Below, in pieces: positions 8,471-15,580 of a DNA stretch of 64,000 nt. How positions within the stretch are numbered: the first letter of the stretch is position 1; the number at the start of each line of letters is the position of its first letter. The translations under genes were made by a program, and so were the position numbers. The stretch spans positions 248,001 through 312,000 of the forward strand of contig NZ_BMES01000002.1 in NCBI RefSeq assembly GCF_014636935.1, given 5' to 3'. This stretch comes from Alsobacter metallidurans (GTDB lineage: Bacteria; Pseudomonadota; Alphaproteobacteria; Rhizobiales; Beijerinckiaceae). The notes beneath the pieces are model-generated. The model had not been told where the DNA came from and did not search any database. It was given only the letters and a program-made list of their open reading frames with translations.

Positions 8471-9436
8471 CTAGCTCGCCGGGCGTTTGAGCGCTTGCGC
8501 GATGGCGGCCTCGATCAGTTCGGCGGCCGCCTGGGTGAGATGGGAGCCGTCCCAGAACGAGCGCGGATCGCGCGTCAGCCGCGTATCGCGCCGGAAATCG
8601 AGCAGGGTAACGTTGGAGCGAGACGCCGCCGCCGCGATGGCGTCCTTGCAGGCCGTTTCGGCGCGAGCGGCGGGCCGTCCCGGCCGGGGCCGGAACTTGG
8701 CGTAGACCGGCGTCACCACCAGCGCGACGGACGTCGTGGGCGGAATCGCGTCCAGCATGTCGCGCAGCACCGCCAGGCCCGGGAAAGGGCCCGGCTGCTC
8801 GGCCAGCGGCAAAGGTCCAGCGCCTTCCAGGTCCGGGCCGCGCCAGCGCCGGCCGATCTCGTAGTTCCAGTAACCGTCGCGGCCGGCCAGCACGGCGGGG
8901 TGCTCTGTCCCAAGCAGGGCCGCCACAGCGTCCTCCAGCACGTCGGCCCGGAAGGCGCCGCGGGCATAGGTCCAGAAGTCGGCCGCATAGAGCCAGAATG
9001 GGAAGGGGCCGCCCTGCAGACGGTTGCGGGCGTTGGGCCCGCTCCGGCAGGCATATTCGTCGAGCCCGATCACGATCGCCTTGGCCGGCTCGCGCCTGTG
9101 CCGCAGAAAATACGCGAGGACGGCCTTCTGCTCCGGCAGGCCTGACCCTGGGATCGCCAGCGACATGAACTTCGCGCCGGTCGCCGCATCCAGGCGCGCG
9201 GGGCTGAACAACTGAGCGTGCGAGTTCCCGATGATGGCTGCGTCGAAAGCGGGATCGCGCGCCCGGCTCGCATGCGCGGCGCGCGGCGCCTGCTCGCGCG
9301 TGAAGCCGAGGCCGACGCCCGGGACCCGCCCGGTGTCATATGGGTCGACGCACAGGATCAGCAGCGCCGCGCCTGACGCCGCGGCCACGGTCGTGATCGC
9401 CCAACTCCGCAGAACACCCCGCCAAGCGTTACCCAT
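8471..9436 (-). CDS. Membrane-anchored SGNH-hydrolase-like protein
   Basis: The 321-residue product has one N-terminal hydrophobic helix ('AITTVAAASGAALLILCV'). It carries 'AAIIGNSHAQLFSP', resembling block I of SGNH/GDSL enzymes (Ser in GxS), and 'SFWDGSHLTQAAAELI' near the end, resembling the block V D-x-x-H. A periplasmic esterase or acetyl-esterase-like role, as in AlgJ/AlgX-type proteins, is an inference. The ATG at 9436 is used; an in-frame TTG at 9472 would add 12 residues. The substrate is unknown. Confidence 0.6.
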   Translation of the reverse strand: MGNAWRGVLRSWAITTVAAASGAALLILCVDPYDTGRVPGVGLGFTREQAPRAAHASRARDPAFDAAIIGNSHAQLFSPARLDAATGAKFMSLAIPGSGLPEQKAVLAYFLRHRREPAKAIVIGLDEYACRSGPNARNRLQGGPFPFWLYAADFWTYARGAFRADVLEDAVAALLGTEHPAVLAGRDGYWNYEIGRRWRGPDLEGAGPLPLAEQPGPFPGLAVLRDMLDAIPPTTSVALVVTPVYAKFRPRPGRPAARAETACKDAIAAAASRSNVTLLDFRRDTRLTRDPRSFWDGSHLTQAAAELIEAAIAQALKRPAS

Positions 9437-9533
9437 GCCACCGGTCCTAGGGCGTTGGGAGCCGCTCTTCAACGTCGGGGCCTTGCGAGCGCGCCCCGCG
9501 CCACGCCGCGCATGATGGGCGAGCCTGCTTCTT

Positions 9534-9559
9534 GGAACGCTTAAGCCCCAGCGTGTGTT
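9534..9559 (+). promoter_or_regulatory. Candidate EcfG (general stress sigma) promoter
   Basis: GGAAC at 9534-9538 is followed after 17 bases by TGTT at 9556-9559, close to the alphaproteobacterial EcfG consensus GGAAC-N16/17-CGTT. It lies 26 bases before the start of the YidB-GlsB pair, whose products are stress-associated. One base of the -10 differs from consensus. Confidence 0.45.
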
Positions 9560-9585
9560 GTTGGCTCTGCAGAGGAGAACGCGTC

Positions 9586-10206
9586 ATGGGCTTGCTCGAC
9601 AACATCCTGGGTGGATTGACCGGCGGCGGGCAGGGGCAGTCCTCCTTTCCGGGCTCGTCCAGCTCGCCGCTGACCAAGGCCTTGCTCATGCTCCTGGCCG
9701 CGAAGGCCTACCAGCATTACACGTCACGCCCGTCGCAGCCCGGTCTCGGCGGTCAAACGGGCGGCGGCCAGATTGGCGGCGGCTTTGATCCTGCTTCCGG
9801 CGGCATGGCCCCCAACGCGGCTCCGTCCGGCGGTCTTGGGGACATGCTGCGCGGCGGCGCAGGCGGCGGCCTTCTCGGCGGTCTTGCAGGCGGTGGCCTT
9901 GGCGGCCTGCTCGGCGGACTCGTCAGCGGCGGCGGGCTGAACTCGATCCTCGATCAGTTGCGCAACAGCGGCCACGGCGACGTCGCCAACTCATGGGTCG
10001 GAACAGGCCAGAACCAGCCGATTCATCCCGACCAGCTCCGCCAGGCGCTTGGCCCAGACACCGTCGACGAACTTGCCCAGAAGTCGGGCATGAGCAACGA
10101 CGACGTCCTGCGCGAATTGTCCGAACAGCTACCGGCGGCGGTGGACCAGTTCACGCCCGACGGCCGCATTCCCACGCAGGAAGACGTCAATAGCCGCTGG
10201 GTTTGA
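9586..10206 (+). CDS. yidB: YidB family protein (DUF937)
   Basis: A 206-residue soluble protein. Residues ~40-125 are Gly-rich with repeated GGLLGG/GGLGG units. The C-terminal ~75 residues carry the conserved YidB domain: 'NSWVGTGQNQPI', 'LGPDTVDELAQKSGM' and 'LSEQLPAAVDQFTPDGRIP'. The ATG at 9586 follows AGAGGAGA at the right distance. The molecular role of YidB proteins is unknown. It is followed 36 bases later by the GlsB-like membrane protein and probably co-transcribed under the stress promoter upstream. Confidence 0.9.
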   Translation: MGLLDNILGGLTGGGQGQSSFPGSSSSPLTKALLMLLAAKAYQHYTSRPSQPGLGGQTGGGQIGGGFDPASGGMAPNAAPSGGLGDMLRGGAGGGLLGGLAGGGLGGLLGGLVSGGGLNSILDQLRNSGHGDVANSWVGTGQNQPIHPDQLRQALGPDTVDELAQKSGMSNDDVLRELSEQLPAAVDQFTPDGRIPTQEDVNSRWV

Positions 10207-10242
10207 CCACCGCGCTTCGAGACCACCACGAAAGGCGACACC

Positions 10243-10512
10243 ATGAGCATTCTTTGGACCATCCTGATCGGCTTCGTTGCGGGCGTGATCGCGAAATTTA
10301 TCCATCCGGGCTCCAACGAACCGGCCGGCTTCATCATGACGGCCATCCTGGGCATCATCGGCGCGTTTGTGGCGACGTTCCTCGGCCAGGCGCTAGGCTG
10401 GTACCGGGCAGGCGAAGGCGCAGGCCTCGTCGGCGCGGTTGTGGGCGCGATCATCGTGCTCGTGATCTGGGGCATGGTCACCGGCCGCCGCAACACGACG
10501 CCGCTGGCCTGA
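10243..10512 (+). CDS. GlsB/YeaQ/YmgE family stress-response membrane protein
   Basis: An 89-residue, three-helix small membrane protein with the family's pattern: 'ILWTILIGFVAGVIAKFI', 'GFIMTAILGIIGAFVATFLG' and 'GLVGAVVGAIIVLVIWG'. Glycine-zipper spacing is evident. Members are induced by acid, osmotic or general stress; the mechanism is not known. It is the second gene of the YidB pair. Confidence 0.93.
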   Translation: MSILWTILIGFVAGVIAKFIHPGSNEPAGFIMTAILGIIGAFVATFLGQALGWYRAGEGAGLVGAVVGAIIVLVIWGMVTGRRNTTPLA

Positions 10513-10582
10513 CGCGACAACCTGACCGATCTCTCGGCGACGCCGAAAGCCGGTCTTAACTCGCCGATGCGATGCTGGCTCC

Positions 10583-11674
10583 ATGCAGCCGGCATCGCGC
10601 ACCGCTCACGCTGACCCATCCCTCCCGGCCCGTATCGACTTCGTCGACTACGCCAAGGGCCTGTGCATCGTGATGGTCGTCATGATGCACACGACCCTGG
10701 GACTGGGCGAAGCACTCGGCCGCGAGGGCTTCATGCATACGGCCGTGGCGTTCGCCCGGCCGTTTCGCATGCCGGACTTCTTTCTGATCTCGGGCCTGTT
10801 TCTGTCGCGCGCGGTCGACCGGCCCTGGCGCGCCTATCTCGACTCCAAGGCGCTTCATTTCGCTTATTTCTATGCGCTCTGGGTGCTGATCCAGTTCGCC
10901 TTCAAGGCGCCGGCGGCGCTCTCGACCGGTGACGCCGCAACGCTGCGCGAATTCATGCTGGCGCCCGTCGAGCCATTCGGCACGCTCTGGTTCATCTACC
11001 TGCTGCCTGTTTTCTTCGTGCTCGGCAAGGCGTTGCGCGGCGTTCATCCGCTCGTGGTCTGGCTCGCGGCGGCGCTGCTCGAAACAGCCGGCGTCCATAC
11101 GGGCTGGACCGTGATCGACGAGTTCGCGGGCCGGTGGGTATACTTCGTCACCGGCGCGGCGGCTGCTCCGGCCGTGTTCGCGCTGGCGCGGGCCGTCGTC
11201 GCGCATCGGCTGGTTGCGCTCGCCGCGTTGGCCGCCTGGGCGTCGCTCAACGCCTCGGCCGTGTTTACGCCGGCGCCGGCCATCGGCGAAGCCTCGCTCG
11301 CCAAGGCGCCCGGCCTGCGGCTGGCGCTCGGGCTCGTCGGCGCGGGCGCGGTGGTGACGGTTTCGGCCCTGCTCGCCAACTCCGGACAATGGCGGTGGCT
11401 GCGGACTCTGGGCGAGCGATCGATCGTGATCTACCTCGCGTTTTTCCTGCCGATGGCGGTCGGCCGCGCCGTCGCGGTCCGCCTGTTCCCGGAGGGGGAC
11501 GCGGGCTGGCTGGCGCTGGGCGTATCGGCTTTTGCGGTGGCCGCGCCGGTGGCGCTGGATCTGCTCACCCGCGGCACGCGCTTCGGCTTTCTGTTCGCCC
11601 GCCCGGCCTGGGCCCGGCTCGATCGCGAGCCGCAGCCCCGGGTGCGTGCGCAGGGGGACCCCACGGCCGCGTGA
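10583..11674 (+). CDS. Acyltransferase 3 family integral membrane protein
   Basis: A 363-residue protein of the acyltransferase-3/OpgC class with about 10 transmembrane helices. The N-terminal motif 'RIDFVDYAKGLCIVMVVMMH' with its Asp and intramembrane His is the family signature, and 'FRMPDFFLISGLFLSRAV' follows. Such enzymes add acetyl or succinyl groups to exported glycans or lipids at the inner membrane. The acceptor cannot be deduced. It is transcribed alone; the SDR gene converges on it 7 bases past its stop. Confidence 0.88.
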   Translation: MQPASRTAHADPSLPARIDFVDYAKGLCIVMVVMMHTTLGLGEALGREGFMHTAVAFARPFRMPDFFLISGLFLSRAVDRPWRAYLDSKALHFAYFYALWVLIQFAFKAPAALSTGDAATLREFMLAPVEPFGTLWFIYLLPVFFVLGKALRGVHPLVVWLAAALLETAGVHTGWTVIDEFAGRWVYFVTGAAAAPAVFALARAVVAHRLVALAALAAWASLNASAVFTPAPAIGEASLAKAPGLRLALGLVGAGAVVTVSALLANSGQWRWLRTLGERSIVIYLAFFLPMAVGRAVAVRLFPEGDAGWLALGVSAFAVAAPVALDLLTRGTRFGFLFARPAWARLDREPQPRVRAQGDPTAA

Positions 11675-11681
11675 TGCCTCG

Positions 11682-12458
11682 TCAGGCGAGCATCTGCGTG
11701 TCGCCGCAGATCGAGATCGCCTGGCCCGAGATGGTGCGGCCGCGTGGGCTGGACAGGAACACGATCTGGTCGGCAAGTTGCTGCGGCGTCACGTATTCCT
11801 TGATGGACGTGTACGAGAACGCGATCGCCTCCATTTCCGCGCATCCTATGCCGCGCTGCTGCGCCTTGGCCTCCAGCACCCGGCGCTGGCGGTCGCCCGC
11901 CACGAGGCCCGGCAGAATGGCGTTGACCCTGACGCCGTCGCCGCCGAGCTCGATCGCGAGCGACTTGGTGAAGCCGATCACCCCCCACTTCGCGGCCGCA
12001 TAGGGTGAGCGCATTGAAAAGCCGAGCCGCCCGGCCAGGGAGGACAGGTTCACGATCGAGCCGTTCTGGCTGCGCCGCAGATACGGGGCCGCCAGGCGGG
12101 CGCAGTTGAACTGGCCCGTGAGGCATACAGCGATGCAGCGGTCCCAATCTTCGGGATGGATCTCGTCGACCTTGCCGGTCGGCCCGGCGATCCCGGCGTT
12201 GTTCACCAGCGTGTCGAGGCCGCCGAGCGCTGCGAGCGCTTCGTCGAACAGACGCGCCACCGAGGCGCGGTCGGCCACGTCGCACACCGACCAGGTAAGG
12301 ACCGGGTCGGTGGTCCTCAGCATGCCGAGGGCCGCCTCGTCGACGTCGCAGACATGCACGCGGGCGCCCTCGCGCACGAAGGCGCGCGCGATCTCGAGCC
12401 CGATGCCGCTGGCGCCCGCCGTCACCAGCACGCGCAAGCCGCTGATCCCTAGATCCAT
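11682..12458 (-). CDS. SDR family NAD(P)-dependent oxidoreductase
   Basis: A 258-residue classical short-chain dehydrogenase. The nucleotide motif TAGASGIG lies at residues 13-20, LVNNAGI near 90, and the catalytic Y-A-A-A-K with Tyr at ~153 and Lys at ~157, preceded by NLSSLAGR containing the catalytic Ser. The ATG at 12458 follows GGAGGGACC, a good ribosome-binding site; the frame stays open upstream into the regulator gene but that extension is not coding. It is probably co-transcribed with the GntR gene and may oxidise a hydroxyl substrate or intermediate of the adjacent uptake/degradation operon. Confidence 0.92.
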   Translation of the reverse strand: MDLGISGLRVLVTAGASGIGLEIARAFVREGARVHVCDVDEAALGMLRTTDPVLTWSVCDVADRASVARLFDEALAALGGLDTLVNNAGIAGPTGKVDEIHPEDWDRCIAVCLTGQFNCARLAAPYLRRSQNGSIVNLSSLAGRLGFSMRSPYAAAKWGVIGFTKSLAIELGGDGVRVNAILPGLVAGDRQRRVLEAKAQQRGIGCAEMEAIAFSYTSIKEYVTPQQLADQIVFLSSPRGRTISGQAISICGDTQMLA

Positions 12459-12487
12459 GGTGGTCCCTCCGCTTCGCGTTTCGGGGT

Positions 12488-13240
12488 TCAGGGCGCGAGC
12501 GCGCCCCGGCTGATGATGAAGTCTGCCGCGCCGGTGATGTCGGCCGCGATCGCCGCCCGGGCCGCCGCGCCGTCGCGAGCCCTGATGGCCGCCAGCGCGT
12601 CGGCATGAAACCGCAGGGCGCCGCCCTCGCGGAGGCGATCGGGACTGGCCCGCAGGTCGAGGTTGATCACGGGCCCGGCCTTCAGCCACAGGCCCCGAAT
12701 GATCTCCACCAGCAACGGCGAACCCGCGGCCGCATAGACGGCGAAATGAAAATCTTTGTTGAGCCCGACCGTGAGCCCCGAATCCGGATCGGGGAGGGCG
12801 CTCTGGCGCCGAAAGGCCGCTTCCGCGGCTGCGATCTGCGCCAGATCGTCTTCGGTGCGCCGCGAGGCGGCCTGGGCCGCCGCATGTCCCTCGATGGAGA
12901 TCCGGACATCGGCCAGTTCGCGGAACTGCGCTGCGCTCATCATCGGCACGCGGATGGCCCGGTTGGGCGTGACCTCCAGCGCCCGATCGGCGACCAGCCG
13001 GCTGACCGCCTCGCGAACCGGCATCATCGACACGCCGAGGGCCCCGGCGGCGCCGCGCAGCGACACTTTCTCGCCCGGCGCCATCCGGCCCGACACCAGA
13101 AGTTCGCTGAGCCGAGCGTAGGCCCGCTCGCCCAACGTCTGCCGGTCCAGCGGTTCGATCCGCTCGAGAGTATCCCGATTGTCCAAACGCATCCCTGGCT
13201 TTGGCGCCAGCCCCAAACAAGGCTGGACAAGCGTCGTCAT
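12488..13240 (-). CDS. GntR family transcriptional regulator, FCD domain (FadR subfamily)
   Basis: An N-terminal winged helix-turn-helix ('LGERAYARLSELLVSGRMAPGEKVSLRGAAGALGVSMMPVREAVSRL') is followed by an FCD ligand-binding domain with the expected metal-site residues in 'DVRISIEGHAAAQAA' and later His residues ('NKDFHFAVYAAAG'). FCD regulators sense small carboxylates or CoA-type metabolites and usually repress neighbouring catabolic genes. The ATG at 13240 is used; starts at 13264 (GTG, inside the palindromic operator) and 13192 are possible. It is divergent from the ABC transporter operon, its likely target, with a perfect palindrome just upstream. Confidence 0.9.
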   Translation of the reverse strand: MTTLVQPCLGLAPKPGMRLDNRDTLERIEPLDRQTLGERAYARLSELLVSGRMAPGEKVSLRGAAGALGVSMMPVREAVSRLVADRALEVTPNRAIRVPMMSAAQFRELADVRISIEGHAAAQAASRRTEDDLAQIAAAEAAFRRQSALPDPDSGLTVGLNKDFHFAVYAAAGSPLLVEIIRGLWLKAGPVINLDLRASPDRLREGGALRFHADALAAIRARDGAAARAAIAADITGAADFIISRGALAP

Positions 13241-13254
13241 CACCGGCAACCTAA

Positions 13255-13266
13255 CTGTGATCACAG
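13255..13266. promoter_or_regulatory. Putative GntR-family operator, perfect 12-bp palindrome
   Basis: CTGTGATCACAG is a perfect inverted repeat located between the GntR/FCD gene and the divergent ABC transporter operon, 15 bases upstream of the regulator start and 95 bases upstream of the binding-protein start. Short GT...AC palindromes of this type are usual operators for FadR-subfamily regulators. The TGTGA/TCACA arms have no spacer, so it is not a CRP site. Confidence 0.6.
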
Positions 13267-13361
13267 ATCACGGCAAGGCGCGAGGGCTCCGCAGAGAGCC
13301 CGCCCCGGATCGGCTGGTCGAGGAAACGCGTCGACGAAATTGTCGCAGGAGGATCTTCACC

Positions 13362-14612
13362 ATGGACACCCGTGTTCCGCTGTCACGCCGAGGCCTGCTC
13401 AAGTCCGCCGGTGGCGTCGCCGTCCTCGCCGGGATCGGCGCTCCCGCCATCGTGCGCGCCCAGAGCGAAGCGATCCGGATCGGCCATCTCACGCCCCGCA
13501 CGGGATTTCTGGGCCCGTTGGGCGAGTATGGCGTCATGGCCATCGACCTCGCCGTCGAGGAGCTGAACGCGGCCGGCGGCATCAACGGCCGCAAGATCGA
13601 GCTTCTGAAGGAAGATTCGGTGAACCCGCAGACGGCCTCCACCAAGGCCGAAAGAATGATCGAGCGCGACAAGGTCGCGTGCATCATCGGCGAGATCTCG
13701 TCCGCCTCCTGCCTGACGATCGCGCAGGTCGCCCAGCGCAACAAGACGCTCTACGTCAACACCGGCGGCAACTCGGACGCGCTGCGCGGCGCCGACTGCA
13801 AGAAGTTCATGTTCCATGTCGAGTCGCAGAACTCGATGTATGTGAAGTCGGTCGGCCGGTCCTTTCTCTCGGCCGGGCTCGTGAAGGGCAAGTCCTGGTA
13901 CTCGCTGACGGCGGACTACGCCTTCGGGCATGACCTGCTGAAGGTCGCCAAGCGCTTCATGGAGGGCAATGGCGGCAAGTTCTCGGGCGACGAACTCGTG
14001 CCGACGGACGCGACCGACTTCTCGGCCTACCTGCTGAAGATCCGCAGCGCCAAGCCGGACCTGGTGGTGTTGAACCTCGCCGGCAACCAGATCACCAACT
14101 TCCTGAAGCAATATGCCGAGTTCGGCCTCACTTTCCCGGTTGGCGGTTTCGGCTTTGACACAGCGCTCGCCTGGGCGGCCGGTAAGGGCAACTTCGTCGG
14201 CACGTGGCCGGTGGTCTGGCATCACCTGCTCGACACGCCCGGCACCAAGAGCTTCGTGGGCGCTTTCACCAAGAAATACGGCAAGCCGCCCGAGAACCAG
14301 GCCTGGGGCGACTACATCGCGATGAAGATCGTCGCCCAGAGCATGAACGAGTTGAAGACGCCCGACAGCGTCAAGCTCATCGAGCATTGGGAGAAGGGCG
14401 CGAAGTTCGACCTCCTGAAGACACGCCCGGGGTATTTCCGCGCCTCGGATCACCAGCTCATGCACGAGATGTACGCCGTCACGGCGCTGCCGGCGGACCA
14501 GGTGAAGAACCAGTGGGACATCTTCACCTCCACGGGCCCCGTGCCCGGACCGAACGAGGATCTCGAGGTGATCGCCTCCACCAAGGACGAGGCGGCCTGC
14601 ACCTTCGCGTAA
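13362..14612 (+). CDS. Branched-chain amino acid-type ABC transporter substrate-binding protein
   Basis: A 416-residue periplasmic binding protein of the LivJ/peripla_BP_6 family. The N-terminus has a twin-arginine-like export signal (SRRGLLKSAGG, then a hydrophobic stretch ending IVRAQ). Conserved segments are 'IGHLTPRTGFLGPLGEYG', 'ELNAAGGINGRKIELL' and 'TADYAFGHDL'. The ATG at 13362 follows GCAGGAGGA. It is the first gene of a plus-strand operon with the LivH-like permease and the fused LivM/LivG/LivF protein. Members of this family bind amino acids, amides, aromatic acids or betaine-like compounds; downstream genes point to a beta-hydroxy acid such as carnitine. Confidence 0.93.
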   Translation: MDTRVPLSRRGLLKSAGGVAVLAGIGAPAIVRAQSEAIRIGHLTPRTGFLGPLGEYGVMAIDLAVEELNAAGGINGRKIELLKEDSVNPQTASTKAERMIERDKVACIIGEISSASCLTIAQVAQRNKTLYVNTGGNSDALRGADCKKFMFHVESQNSMYVKSVGRSFLSAGLVKGKSWYSLTADYAFGHDLLKVAKRFMEGNGGKFSGDELVPTDATDFSAYLLKIRSAKPDLVVLNLAGNQITNFLKQYAEFGLTFPVGGFGFDTALAWAAGKGNFVGTWPVVWHHLLDTPGTKSFVGAFTKKYGKPPENQAWGDYIAMKIVAQSMNELKTPDSVKLIEHWEKGAKFDLLKTRPGYFRASDHQLMHEMYAVTALPADQVKNQWDIFTSTGPVPGPNEDLEVIASTKDEAACTFA

Positions 14613-14693
14613 ACGCGCGTCCGCGGGACGGCGGTCGGCGGATGCGCCCGCCGCCGGCCCGCCCGCCATGCGAGCACCACAGGGAACACGCCA

Positions 14694-15572
14694 TTGACGC
14701 TCGTGCTCTTTCTCCAGCAGGTGCTGAACGGCCTTCTCGACGGCGTCTACTACCTGCTGATCGCGCTGGGGCTGTCGCTCATCTTCTCGCTGGGCGGGAT
14801 CGTGAACCTTGCGCATGGCGCGTTCTACGCCATCGGGGCCTACCTCACGCTGGTGATGTCGCCCTATGTGGGCTTCGGCGGATCCCTGATCCTGTCGCCG
14901 GTCGCCGTGGCGTTGCTCGGTGTCGTCATCGAGCGGCTGCTGTTCCGGCGGTTCTACCGGTCCGACCCCATCCTGTCGCTGCTGCTCACCTTCGGGCTCG
15001 CGATGGTGGCCGAGCAGGCGCTGCGCATGATCTTCGGCGCCCCGCCGCTCAGCTACTCGATCCCGCAGGCCCTGCGCGGCCAGATCTTTCTTGGCGACTT
15101 CGTTTATTCCTACTACCGGACGGTGCTTCTCCTGATCGCGATCGGCTGCGTCGCCGCCCTCTGGGTCCTGCTGCACCGAACCGCCTTCGGCCGGGTGGTG
15201 CGCGCCGGCGTCCAGAATCCCGACATGGTGGGCGCCCTCGGCATTTCGCTGGAGCCCTACATGGCCGCCGTCGCGGCGCTCGGCATCGGCCTTGCGGGGC
15301 TCGCGGGCGTGCTGTTGGCCCCGATCTACGCCGTGCACCCCGCCATGGGCGCCGAGATCATTACGCCGGCCTTCGTGGTCGTGGTCATCGGCGGCCTCGG
15401 GTCCTTCTGGGGCGTCGTGCTGGCGGCGCTGCTGGTGGGGTTGGTCAAGGGCATGATGGCGGCGGTCGGCTACTCCGCCGGGTCCACGGCCGCGATCTAT
15501 CTGCTCATGCTCCTGGTTCTGCTGTTCAGGCCGCGCGGCCTGCTCGGCGAGCGCATCACCCGGTTCGAGTGA
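14694..15572 (+). CDS. Branched-chain amino acid-type ABC permease (LivH-like)
   Basis: A 292-residue inner-membrane permease. The N-terminal 'LNGLLDGVYYLLIALGLSLIFSLGGIVNLAHGAFYAIGAY' is typical LivH; the conserved 'GLAGVL..P' and 'VIGGLGSFWG' segments follow. The likely start is TTG at 14694 with AGGGA upstream. It partners the permease domain of the next gene. Confidence 0.93.
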   Translation: MTLVLFLQQVLNGLLDGVYYLLIALGLSLIFSLGGIVNLAHGAFYAIGAYLTLVMSPYVGFGGSLILSPVAVALLGVVIERLLFRRFYRSDPILSLLLTFGLAMVAEQALRMIFGAPPLSYSIPQALRGQIFLGDFVYSYYRTVLLLIAIGCVAALWVLLHRTAFGRVVRAGVQNPDMVGALGISLEPYMAAVAALGIGLAGLAGVLLAPIYAVHPAMGAEIITPAFVVVVIGGLGSFWGVVLAALLVGLVKGMMAAVGYSAGSTAAIYLLMLLVLLFRPRGLLGERITRFE

Positions 15573-15580
15573 GGCGCGCC

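Noticed and set aside
14204-15580. Upstream extension of the LivM-G-F reading frame
   Set aside because: The frame is open but overlaps the binding protein and LivH genes and does not look like protein; the ATG at 15581 begins the LivM family sequence.
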